Shown: positions 1 to 7,362 of the stretch, piece by piece
How positions within the stretch are numbered: the first letter of the stretch is position 1
Layout of the letters: every line of letters begins with the position of its first letter
From: Seonamhaeicola sediminis
GTDB taxonomy: Bacteria > Bacteroidota > Bacteroidia > Flavobacteriales > Flavobacteriaceae
Length of the DNA: 64,000 bases
Reading direction: 5' to 3'
Assembly: GCF_004358095.2 (NCBI RefSeq)
Contig: NZ_SMZJ02000004.1
Coordinates: 411,031 to 475,030, forward strand
Program-made: the position numbers and the translations under genes
The notes under the pieces: model-generated
What the model was told of the DNA's origin: nothing
Seen by the model: the letters and a program-made list of their open reading frames with translations, nothing else
The model's database searches: none

Positions 1-1
1 A

Positions 2-385
2 GGAATTATTTATCCAGAGTCTCATTATGGTCGTGATGCATTGGTTGGGGTTGCTCTGTTTTTAAGTCTTCTGGCAGATAAAAATATTTCTGTTAGTCAG
101 CTTAGGAAAACCTATCCTAATTATTTTATGAGTAAAAAAAAGATTGAATTAACTCCAGATTTGGATGTTGATGCTATTTTAAAGGAGATAGAAAATAAAT
201 ATCAAAATGAACAACTCACCACTATTGATGGTGTAAAAATTGATTTTCTGGATAATTGGGTACACCTTCGTAAAAGTAATACAGAACCTATTATCAGAAT
301 TTACACTGAAGCCAAAACACAGGCACAAGCAGATGAATTAGCAGATAGATTTATTGGAGAATTAAAGGCTATAGCTAACAGTTAG
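2..385 (+). CDS. glmM: Phosphoglucosamine mutase, C-terminal part (gene cut by window edge)
   Basis: The frame is open from base 2 with no start codon, so only the last 127 residues are present. GlmM interconverts glucosamine-6-phosphate and glucosamine-1-phosphate in the cytoplasm, feeding UDP-GlcNAc for peptidoglycan and lipopolysaccharide. Visible are the segment GIIYPESHYGRDALVGVALF near the window edge, typical of domain 3 of the hexosephosphate mutase family, and the C-terminal phosphate-binding loop KSNTEPIIRIY, which corresponds to the family's RPSGTEP loop. An ATG-like start inside the fragment is not the true start because homology continues upstream of it. The stop codon overlaps the stop of the convergent acyltransferase gene by 4 bases. 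A phosphomannomutase of the same family is the main alternative, but the HYGRDAL block favours GlmM. Confidence 0.85.
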   Translation, partial: GIIYPESHYGRDALVGVALFLSLLADKNISVSQLRKTYPNYFMSKKKIELTPDLDVDAILKEIENKYQNEQLTTIDGVKIDFLDNWVHLRKSNTEPIIRIYTEAKTQAQADELADRFIGELKAIANS

Positions 386-1263
386 TTGGTTTTTTTGTCT
401 TTATGTTTCCAACGTTTATGGGTCCAGAAATAATATTCTGGCGCTTCCTTTATTTGTTTTTCAACTTCAGTAAGAAACAAATCAGTTAGTTTGTAATCTG
501 GGTATTCCTTTGAGTTTTCAGCAAGGGTAATAATTTCGGCTTGATAATAACCTCGCTTCACTTTATTTATTTTTAGGTATGCCGTTGAAAAATCTAGTTT
601 TTTTGCTAATCGTTCTGCTCCAGTAAAACATGGTACATTAATACCCATAAACTTGCCCCAGTAAACATCTTTTGAAACACGAGGAGATTGGTCACTTAAA
701 AAACCCGTAATACTCTTAATGCCTTGAGCCTCTGTATCGGTGATCATGTTAATGGTTTCCTTGGTACTAATTAAATCGGTTTTAAATTTAGTACGTATAC
801 CACGTACCAACGTATCAAAATACTTGTTGGCCAGTTTTTTATAAACTGCAAATCCTTTAAAATTGATGTAGTGCTGTACTATGATAGCCCATTCCCAACT
901 GGCGTAGTGTCCAAAAATAAGTATGATACTTTTATTCAGTTCCTCAAGTCTTTTAAATTCCTCGGGGTTCGTAATTAAAAAACGTTGTTTTAGTTCTTCT
1001 TCTGTAATAGACATGGTTTTAGCCATTTCTAAAAACATATCGCATAAATGCTTATAAAACTTCTTTCTGATTGTTGCAATTTCGGATTCAGATTTATCTG
1101 GAAAAACTAATTTCAAATTATTGGTAACTACTTTTTTTCTGTAGCCAATAGCGTAGTATAATATAAAAAACAATCCATCTGAAAGTAAATAAAGCAATTT
1201 AAAGGGAAGTTTTGAAATACACCACAAAAGCGGATAAACAACAATATATACTAGAAATTGCAT
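382..1263 (-). CDS. Lysophospholipid / lipid A biosynthesis acyltransferase (LpxL/HtrB family)
   Basis: A 293-residue protein of the LpxL/HtrB family, which transfers secondary acyl chains onto Kdo-lipid A at the inner membrane. The N-terminal 40 residues are strongly hydrophobic (one membrane anchor) and the catalytic HX4E motif is seen as H119-YASW-E124 in GHYASWEW. Length fits the family (about 290-310). The start at 1263 is preceded on the minus strand by the box TACTTTTG about 25 bases upstream, a good flavobacterial -7 element. The gene is monocistronic and converges on glmM with a 4-base overlap of stop codons. Which acyl chain it adds cannot be read from sequence. In Bacteroidota such proteins can also act on other lipids. 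Confidence 0.85.
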   Translation of the reverse strand: MQFLVYIVVYPLLWCISKLPFKLLYLLSDGLFFILYYAIGYRKKVVTNNLKLVFPDKSESEIATIRKKFYKHLCDMFLEMAKTMSITEEELKQRFLITNPEEFKRLEELNKSIILIFGHYASWEWAIIVQHYINFKGFAVYKKLANKYFDTLVRGIRTKFKTDLISTKETINMITDTEAQGIKSITGFLSDQSPRVSKDVYWGKFMGINVPCFTGAERLAKKLDFSTAYLKINKVKRGYYQAEIITLAENSKEYPDYKLTDLFLTEVEKQIKEAPEYYFWTHKRWKHKDKKTN

Positions 1264-1287
1264 GAATTAGTTTTAGATTTGTAAGCG

Positions 1288-1315
1288 CAAAAGTAAATGA
1301 AAAAAATCATTTACT
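1288..1315 (-). promoter_or_regulatory. Promoter -7 box with overlapping 9-bp inverted repeat upstream of the acyltransferase gene
   Basis: On the minus strand TACTTTTG (1295 to 1288) matches the Bacteroidota -7 consensus TAnnTTTG. It is overlapped by a perfect inverted repeat AGTAAATGA (1292-1300) / TCATTTACT (1307-1315) with a 6-base A loop. The symmetry covering the promoter suggests an operator. No clear -33 TTG is seen. Confidence 0.4.
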
Positions 1316-1426
1316 GATGAAGTGTTAAATGAAGTAAGACTAATTTTTAATAGATTGTTTTTAATATAAAATTTAGTTCTTTACTCTGTAAACACATATT
1401 AATATGATTTTAAACGTACACAAAAT

Positions 1427-2071
1427 ATGCATTTAGACGGTATAACAATTGCAATTATAGCAGCTAATGTTTTGGTTTCAGTAAAAGGCTTAAATGATTA
1501 CAGTTTTTTAGATAAATATAAGTTTCATGTTGGTGCTGTTCAAAGAGGAGAAAAAATAAGGTTACTAAGTGCAGGCTTTTTGCATATAGATATGCAACAT
1601 TTGTTGTTTAATATGATAACACTGTTCTTTTTTGCTAGTATTGTAATAGACTATTTAGGCATTAGTGGATTCATATTGGTCTATTTAATGAGCTTATTGT
1701 TTGGTAATTTACTATCGCTTTATTTTCACAAGAATGAATATCACTATAGTGCCGTAGGGGCAAGTGGAGCTGTTACAGGTATATTATATTCGGCTATTTT
1801 ACTACAACCAGGCATGACTTTAGGACTCTATTTTATTATACCAATACCAGCTTATGTGTTTGGAATAGCTTATTTGTTATATTCTATTTACGGAATGAAA
1901 AAACGTATTGGTAACATTGGACATGATGCCCATTTTGGTGGAGCTATTGGAGGTTATGTAATTACTTTACTTTTGGCACCTTGGATTTTTGGTTCAAATT
2001 TACTTATGGTTGGTTTACTAGCCATTCCAATTGTATTATTATTTGCTTTAAAAAAAGCGGGCAAGTTATAA
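1427..2071 (+). CDS. Rhomboid family intramembrane serine protease
   Basis: A 214-residue polytopic membrane protein. Rhomboids cut transmembrane helices of substrate proteins within the bilayer. The catalytic dyad is visible: Ser113 in GASGAVTG and His169 in AHFGGAIGG (pattern HxxGxxxG). The helix-2 motif HLLFN (residues 58-62), which lines the oxyanion site, is also present. Six hydrophobic segments can be read, matching the basic six-helix GlpG core without an extra cytosolic domain. It stands alone between a divergent acyltransferase gene and lon, with 155-175 bases of AT-rich spacer on each side. The substrate is unknown. All key residues are present, so it should be active. Confidence 0.92.
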   Translation: MHLDGITIAIIAANVLVSVKGLNDYSFLDKYKFHVGAVQRGEKIRLLSAGFLHIDMQHLLFNMITLFFFASIVIDYLGISGFILVYLMSLLFGNLLSLYFHKNEYHYSAVGASGAVTGILYSAILLQPGMTLGLYFIIPIPAYVFGIAYLLYSIYGMKKRIGNIGHDAHFGGAIGGYVITLLLAPWIFGSNLLMVGLLAIPIVLLFALKKAGKL

Positions 2072-2092
2072 CTCCTAAACTTTAGCTTTGTA

Positions 2093-2118
2093 AACTTACT
2101 TATGGCACAAGTATTGAC
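2093..2118 (+). promoter_or_regulatory. Candidate lon promoters: TAnnTTTG box and a sigma54-like -24/-12 element
   Basis: TAGCTTTG (2093-2100) fits the Bacteroidota -7 box. Directly after it, TGGCAC (2103-2108), five bases, then TTGAC (2114-2118) resembles the sigma54 promoter TGGCAC-N5-TTGCW. The GG-to-G spacing of 10 bases is right, but the expected C at -12 is A. Either would give a leader of over 110 bases before lon. Confidence 0.35.
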
Positions 2119-2245
2119 TTTATACAGGTGATAATTATCTTGATTTCTTTTTAATTAACAGAAAATCAAATAATTAAATTTGTATAAAACTTTAAAATTG
2201 ATTGAAGTTTATATGTTTTAATGACATATTGACTTAAAATAATAT

Positions 2246-4696
2246 ATGAAAAAATCTAATTTTTTATCGCTTGACAGTTTGTCATTTCAGGAGTTTGACG
2301 AAAATTCAGAGTTAATTCCGTTAATGACACCAGAAGATGAAGAGGAAATGAATAAAGAAGAGTTACCAGAAACTTTACCGATACTTTCTTTAAGAAACAC
2401 CGTATTGTTTCCAGGGGTTGTTATTCCTATTACGGCTGGTAGAGATAAATCTATCAAACTTATAAACGACGCTAATAAGGGTAGTAAAGTTATTGGCGTG
2501 GTAGCTCAAAAAGATGAATCTGTAGAAAATCCTACGGCCCAAGAAATACACGAAACAGGTACAGTAGCCAGAATTTTAAGAGTTTTAAAAATGCCCGATG
2601 GTAATGTTACGGTTATTATTCAAGGAAAAAAGCGCTTTAAAGTAGCAGAAGTGTTGACTGAAGACCCATATATGAACGCTACCATTAGAGATCTACCTGA
2701 GGCTAAGCCTGCTCTTAACAATAAGGAGTTTAGAGCAATAATAGACTCTATAAAAGATTTGGCACTTGAAATAATAAAGGAAAATCCAAATATTCCTAGC
2801 GAGGCTTCTTTTGCCATCAAAAATATTGAAAGCAGTTCGTTTTTAGTAAATTTTGTGTCTTCTAATATGAATCTTTCTGTTGCGGAGAAACAGAAACTAT
2901 TAGAGATGAATGACCTTAAACAACGTGCTTTGGCAACTTTAAAGCATATGAATGTTGAGTTTCAGAGGTTAGAGCTGAAAAATGATATCCAGTCTAAGGT
3001 TCAAATGGATATGAGTCAACAGCAGCGCGAATATTTCTTGCACCAACAAATGAAAACCATTCAGGAAGAATTAGGAGGTGTGAGTCATGATGAAGAAATT
3101 GAAGAAATGAAAGCCAAGGCTAAAGAGAAGCTTTGGGATGAAAAAATAGCAAAACATTTCGATAAAGAAATAAGCAAGTTGCAGCGTATGAATCCTCAAG
3201 TTTCTGAGTACTCTATTCAGCGCAATTACCTAGAACTGTTCTTAGATTTACCATGGAACGAGTTTAGTGAAGATAAATTCGATTTAAAACGTGCCAAGAA
3301 AATTCTTGATAGAGACCACTACGGTTTAGATGATGTAAAGCGAAGAATTATTGAATATTTAGCGGTGTTGAAGTTACGTAACGACATGAAATCACCTATT
3401 TTGTGTTTATACGGTCCTCCAGGAGTTGGTAAAACATCACTGGGTAAATCTATCGCAGAGGCTCTTGGTAGAGAATATGTTAGAATTTCATTGGGTGGTT
3501 TACGTGACGAAGCAGAGATTAGAGGGCACCGTAAAACATATATTGGCGCTATGCCAGGGCGTATTATCCAGAGTTTGAAAAAAGCAGGAACATCCAATCC
3601 TGTATTTGTTTTAGATGAAATTGATAAGTTGTCAAATTCTCATCAAGGAGATCCTTCTTCAGCTATGTTAGAAGTATTAGATCCTGAGCAAAACAGTGAG
3701 TTTTATGATAACTTTTTAGAAATGGGCTATGACCTTTCTAAAGTTATGTTTATTGCAACTTCAAATAGTTTAGCAACTATTCAACCTGCATTATTAGACC
3801 GTATGGAAATTATTAATGTAACAGGTTATACCATTGAAGAAAAAGTTGAAATTGCAAAACGTCATTTACTTCCAAAGCAATTAAAAGAGCATGGTTTGTC
3901 TACTCAAAACTTAAAAATAGGAAAACCTCAGTTAGAAAAGATTGTTGAGGGATATACAAGGGAGTCTGGTGTTCGTGGTCTTGAAAAGCAAATAGCAAAA
4001 ATGGTACGTTATGCGGCCAAAAATATTGCTATGGAAGAAGAGTACAATGTAAAAGTATCAAATGAAGATATTGTTGAAGTTTTAGGAAGGCCTAAATTAG
4101 AACGTGATAAGTATGAAAATAACAATGTAGCCGGTGTGGTCACTGGTTTAGCTTGGACCCGAGTTGGTGGCGATATTTTATTTATTGAATCTATTTTGTC
4201 TAAAGGAAAAGGTAGTTTAACTATTACCGGAAACCTTGGTAAAGTCATGAGAGAATCGGCAACTATCGCCATGGAATTTATAAAATCAAATGCTGATAAA
4301 TATGGGATTAATCCCGAAGTATTTGATAAATACAATGTTCATATTCACGTACCTGAAGGCGCAACTCCTAAAGATGGACCAAGTGCAGGCGTTACTATGT
4401 TAACGTCTTTAGTCTCTTTATTCACCCAACGTAAGGTTAAACGAAGTCTAGCCATGACAGGTGAAATTACCCTTAGAGGAAAGGTGCTTCCTGTAGGTGG
4501 TATTAAAGAGAAGATTTTAGCAGCTAAACGAGCTAAAATAAAAGAGATTTTACTTTGTGAAGATAACAAGCGAGATATTGAGGAAATAAAGGAAGAATAT
4601 CTCAAAGGTTTGACCTTTCATTATGTGACTGATATGAGTGATGTTATAAAAATAGCACTTACAAAGCAAAAGGTAAAAAACGCTAAAACACTTTAA
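2246..4696 (+). CDS. lon: ATP-dependent protease La (Lon)
   Basis: An 816-residue Lon protease, the cytosolic AAA+ machine that degrades misfolded and regulatory proteins. Order of domains: acidic N-terminal extension (1-45), LAN substrate-binding domain (about 46-250), coiled-coil region, AAA+ ATPase with Walker A GPPGVGKT (390-397) and Walker B VFVLDEID, then the C-terminal serine protease domain with Ser713 in DGPSAGV and Lys756 in GGIKEK, the expected 43 residues apart. Length agrees with bacterial LonA. The acidic N-terminal extension is common in Bacteroidota. The gene is followed by a strong terminator and has a possible sigma54-type promoter upstream. Function is certain from motifs; client proteins are not. 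Confidence 0.98.
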   Translation: MKKSNFLSLDSLSFQEFDENSELIPLMTPEDEEEMNKEELPETLPILSLRNTVLFPGVVIPITAGRDKSIKLINDANKGSKVIGVVAQKDESVENPTAQEIHETGTVARILRVLKMPDGNVTVIIQGKKRFKVAEVLTEDPYMNATIRDLPEAKPALNNKEFRAIIDSIKDLALEIIKENPNIPSEASFAIKNIESSSFLVNFVSSNMNLSVAEKQKLLEMNDLKQRALATLKHMNVEFQRLELKNDIQSKVQMDMSQQQREYFLHQQMKTIQEELGGVSHDEEIEEMKAKAKEKLWDEKIAKHFDKEISKLQRMNPQVSEYSIQRNYLELFLDLPWNEFSEDKFDLKRAKKILDRDHYGLDDVKRRIIEYLAVLKLRNDMKSPILCLYGPPGVGKTSLGKSIAEALGREYVRISLGGLRDEAEIRGHRKTYIGAMPGRIIQSLKKAGTSNPVFVLDEIDKLSNSHQGDPSSAMLEVLDPEQNSEFYDNFLEMGYDLSKVMFIATSNSLATIQPALLDRMEIINVTGYTIEEKVEIAKRHLLPKQLKEHGLSTQNLKIGKPQLEKIVEGYTRESGVRGLEKQIAKMVRYAAKNIAMEEEYNVKVSNEDIVEVLGRPKLERDKYENNNVAGVVTGLAWTRVGGDILFIESILSKGKGSLTITGNLGKVMRESATIAMEFIKSNADKYGINPEVFDKYNVHIHVPEGATPKDGPSAGVTMLTSLVSLFTQRKVKRSLAMTGEITLRGKVLPVGGIKEKILAAKRAKIKEILLCEDNKRDIEEIKEEYLKGLTFHYVTDMSDVIKIALTKQKVKNAKTL

Positions 4697-4703
4697 AGTT
4701 ACA

Positions 4704-4730
4704 AACCTCGATTTTAATCGAGGTTTTTTT
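4704..4730 (+). terminator. Rho-independent terminator after lon
   Basis: A 10-bp perfect stem AACCTCGATT (4704-4713) / AATCGAGGTT (4716-4725) is followed by a run of T, 8 bases after the lon stop codon. Confidence 0.85.
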
Positions 4731-4795
4731 ATATTCTAAAATAAATAATAGTAACTAGCGTTTTAAGATAGATTTACTTTCTTTGTAACGTAAAT

Positions 4796-5815
4796 ATGCT
4801 AAGGAAAATTATCACTTTATTCATTTTGTGCTTCAGTGCCTCAATTTATGCACAAATAGGGGGGGAGTACACTTATCAATTTCTTAATCTGGTTTCTTCA
4901 CCAAGGCAAGCAGCACTAGGAGGGAAAGTGTTAACAAATGTAGATTATGATGTAACTCAAGGTTTGTTTAATCCAGCAACAATAAATGTTGAAATGGATA
5001 ATCAGCTAGCTCTAAATTACACCAATTATTTAGGAGGTATTGGCTACGGTACCGCCTCTTATGCCTATACTGTAGATAGACGTACGCAAACATTTCATGG
5101 AGGCATAACATATATTAATTACGGTTCTTTTGATGGTTATGATGAGCAAGGAAATGCTACAGGAACATTTTCTGGAGGAGAAACAGCCTTATCGTTTGGA
5201 TATGCAAGCCAAATAGGATATTCAGATTTTTATATGGGAGGAAATATTAAACTAATAAGCTCTAAATTAGAACAGTACGCCTCTTTTGGCGCTGCTATTG
5301 ATGTTGGTTTGTTGTATGTGAATGAATACCTAGATTTCAATGCGGCATTAGTTATAAGAAATGTAGGTACACAAATAACAACTTATGCTGGATTGCAAGA
5401 GCGTTTGCCTTTTGAGGTTAGTTTTGGAATGTCTCAGCGTTTAGAGAATGTACCAATACGATGGCATATAACTTTAGAAAATTTACAGACTTGGCCAATA
5501 TCCAGACCAAATCCAGCTAGGGTAACAAGTGATTTAAGTGGAAACCAATCTAATGAAAAAGTGGGGTTTTTGGGTCAAGTTATAAGGCATACTATTGTTG
5601 GGGCTGAGATATTCCCCGATGGAGGTTTTAATATCAGATTAGGATATAATTTTAGAAGAGGCGAAGAATTACGCATTGTTGACCAACGAAATTTTTCAGG
5701 CTTGTCGGCAGGTATTTCTATTAAAATGAATAAAATGCGTTTTAGCTACACGCATGCTAAATATACTAGCGCAGCTAATTCTAATTTTTTCGGACTTCAA
5801 ATTGATTTGAATTAG
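4796..5815 (+). CDS. porQ: Type IX secretion system protein PorQ
   Basis: A 339-residue exported protein of the PorQ family. It has a signal peptide of about 19 residues ending ASIYAQ, then the characteristic PorQ start (YTYQFLNLVSSPRQAALGG) and many glycine/aromatic beta strands consistent with an outer-membrane barrel. PorQ belongs to the T9SS, where it is linked to the cell-surface attachment complex that handles cargo with T9SS signals. Length is as expected. The neighbouring cmk gene is a typical partner of porQ in flavobacteria, though the functional reason is unknown. The window also holds at least three T9SS cargo genes, so PorQ fits the lifestyle. The start ATG lies just downstream of a T-rich promoter-like stretch (ACTTTCTTTG). 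Confidence 0.88.
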   Translation: MLRKIITLFILCFSASIYAQIGGEYTYQFLNLVSSPRQAALGGKVLTNVDYDVTQGLFNPATINVEMDNQLALNYTNYLGGIGYGTASYAYTVDRRTQTFHGGITYINYGSFDGYDEQGNATGTFSGGETALSFGYASQIGYSDFYMGGNIKLISSKLEQYASFGAAIDVGLLYVNEYLDFNAALVIRNVGTQITTYAGLQERLPFEVSFGMSQRLENVPIRWHITLENLQTWPISRPNPARVTSDLSGNQSNEKVGFLGQVIRHTIVGAEIFPDGGFNIRLGYNFRRGEELRIVDQRNFSGLSAGISIKMNKMRFSYTHAKYTSAANSNFFGLQIDLN

Positions 5816-5841
5816 GTAAAACATCTAAAATACGAGTAGTA

Positions 5842-5892
5842 AGTATTTAAAGTAGAAGCTATATGAATCAACTTTAAAATACTTTAAATACT
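5842..5892. repeat. 13-bp perfect inverted repeat between porQ and cmk
   Basis: AGTATTTAAAGTA (5842-5854) and TACTTTAAATACT (5880-5892) are exact reverse complements around a 25-base spacer. There is no T run after it, so an ordinary terminator is unlikely. It could be an RNA hairpin in the cmk leader or a protein-binding site. Confidence 0.6.
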
Positions 5893-5947
5893 CTAGCCAC
5901 TTCAAACTTCATACATTTTAGTAATTTAGCCATTACAAAATTAATAA

Positions 5948-6658
5948 ATGAACAAAATTACCATAGCTATAGACGGTTTTTCTTCAACAGGAAAAAGTAC
6001 CATTGCAAAGCAAGTTGCAAATCATTTAGGATATATTTATGTGGATTCTGGAGCCATGTATAGAGCTGTAACATTGTATGCCATGAATCAAGGTATTATT
6101 AATAAAAATGGTTTTGATGTTGAAACGCTTATTAAGAAACTTAAGGATATTAAAATCAGTTTTAAATTTAACAAAGACTTAGGTTTTGCAGAAGTTTATT
6201 TAAATGGTAACAATGTTGAGCAAACTATTAGGAGTTTAGAGGTATCTCGTTTTGTTAGTAAGGTAGCTGCTGTTTCGGCAGTACGAAAAAAACTGGTGGC
6301 AATTCAACGTAACATTGGAAAAAGTAAAGGAGTTGTTATGGATGGGCGTGATATTGGAACGGTAGTTTTTCCAGATGCCGAATTAAAACTATTTATGACC
6401 GCCTCACCCGAAACACGTGCTAAAAGGCGTTTTAAAGAATTGATAAGTAGAGGTGATGATGTTGTGTATGAAAATGTTCTTAAGAATGTTCAAGAGCGTG
6501 ACTATATAGATTCTAATCGTAAAGACTCACCTTTAATAAAGGCCAATGATGCCATTGAGATAGACAATTCTAATCTTTCACTTGAGGAGCAATTTGAAAA
6601 AGTATTACAGCTTGTTGGGATAGCTTTGGAGGTTAGTGAAATTAAAAAAAGCGACTAA
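5948..6658 (+). CDS. cmk: (d)CMP kinase
   Basis: A 236-residue cytidylate kinase, phosphorylating CMP and dCMP with ATP in pyrimidine nucleotide recycling. The P-loop GFSSTGKST is at residues 10-18. The segment DSGAMYRAVTLY and the later VVMDGRDIGTVVFPDAELK are family signatures for substrate binding, and RAKRRFKEL lies in the lid/C-terminal region. Length agrees with bacterial Cmk. The stop codon TAA sits in the loop of its own terminator hairpin. It lies 132 bases after porQ with a 13-bp inverted repeat between, so it may be co-transcribed or have its own promoter. Confidence 0.97.
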   Translation: MNKITIAIDGFSSTGKSTIAKQVANHLGYIYVDSGAMYRAVTLYAMNQGIINKNGFDVETLIKKLKDIKISFKFNKDLGFAEVYLNGNNVEQTIRSLEVSRFVSKVAAVSAVRKKLVAIQRNIGKSKGVVMDGRDIGTVVFPDAELKLFMTASPETRAKRRFKELISRGDDVVYENVLKNVQERDYIDSNRKDSPLIKANDAIEIDNSNLSLEEQFEKVLQLVGIALEVSEIKKSD

Positions 6659-6671
6659 TGTCGCCTTTTTT
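6644..6671. terminator. Bidirectional terminator between cmk and the LysM gene
   Basis: Stem GCGAC (6651-6655) / GTCGC (6660-6664) with a four-base loop that contains the cmk stop codon, flanked by an A run and a T run. It can serve both convergent genes. Confidence 0.75.
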
Positions 6672-6683
6672 ATCTCATTGATT

Positions 6684-7064
6684 TTATAAGTTAGGAATAA
6701 CTAATTCCTGATCTGGATAAATTAAATCTGGGTTTTTTAAGATGTTTGTGTTAGCTTCAAAAATCTCTTTGTACTTCATAGCATTACCATAATAGTGTTT
6801 AGCTATTTTGCCAAGTGTCTCACCACTTTTAACGGTGTGCCTGTGAAAGACAGTTTCGTCGGCTACTTTAATATCTGCCACAATATCGGTTGGTTTTTCA
6901 CCGCCAATTTCCTTAATCTTGTCCCAAATAAGGTTTTTTTCGTATTGTGTATTAGCTGTTCCCTTCACTTTTAAAAGGTTGCCTTCAACTTTTACATCGC
7001 CGTTTTGAATGTTTAAAGATTCTCCCAAATCCAAAACGGGTTGATATTTTTCTTTTACTGCCAT
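6684..7064 (-). CDS. LysM peptidoglycan-binding domain protein (BON-LysM, Kbp-like)
   Basis: A 126-residue protein with no signal peptide. Residues about 20-70 look like a BON-type domain (NGDVKVEGNLLKVKGTA), and residues 76-124 form one LysM domain (HTVKSGETLGKIAKHYYGNA...YPDQELVIP). The layout matches the small BON-LysM family that includes E. coli Kbp (YgaU), a potassium-sensing protein that otherwise resembles cell-wall binders. Without an export signal it may be cytoplasmic, which is usual for this group. It converges on cmk across a shared terminator and stands alone. Exact role in this organism is not visible. Confidence 0.85.
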   Translation of the reverse strand: MAVKEKYQPVLDLGESLNIQNGDVKVEGNLLKVKGTANTQYEKNLIWDKIKEIGGEKPTDIVADIKVADETVFHRHTVKSGETLGKIAKHYYGNAMKYKEIFEANTNILKNPDLIYPDQELVIPNL

Positions 7065-7235
7065 ATTTATATAAATTTAAATGTTAAAATATTTTTTACT
7101 AATATAAGGAAATTCCTTCGCTGTAAAAACTAATCTCATTTTTAGATTACTATTAATATTTAGACATAAAAAACTCGTATAAGTCACAATTTTTATATTA
7201 TCTATTCATTTTTAGGTAATTAGTGTAATTATATG

Positions 7236-7277
7236 TATTTTTGCACTCCTTTTGGCAAAACATGGAAAGGCAAAAGG
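7236..7277 (+). promoter_or_regulatory. rpsA promoter and 5'-terminal leader hairpin
   Basis: TATTTTTG (7236-7243) matches the -7 box. Transcription should start near 7248, at the left arm of a hairpin CCTTTTG (7248-7254) / CAAAAGG (7271-7277), extendable by AC/GT past one mismatch. About 85 bases of leader remain before the coding region. Autogenous control by S1 is known in other bacteria; a link here is inference. Confidence 0.5.
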
Positions 7278-7362
7278 TGTGAAACAATAATAAAATTAAC
7301 GCTTCTACGTGTTATTTGCTTAATTCTTTCCTAGCATGTGGAATACAAATTTTAATCAGCAC

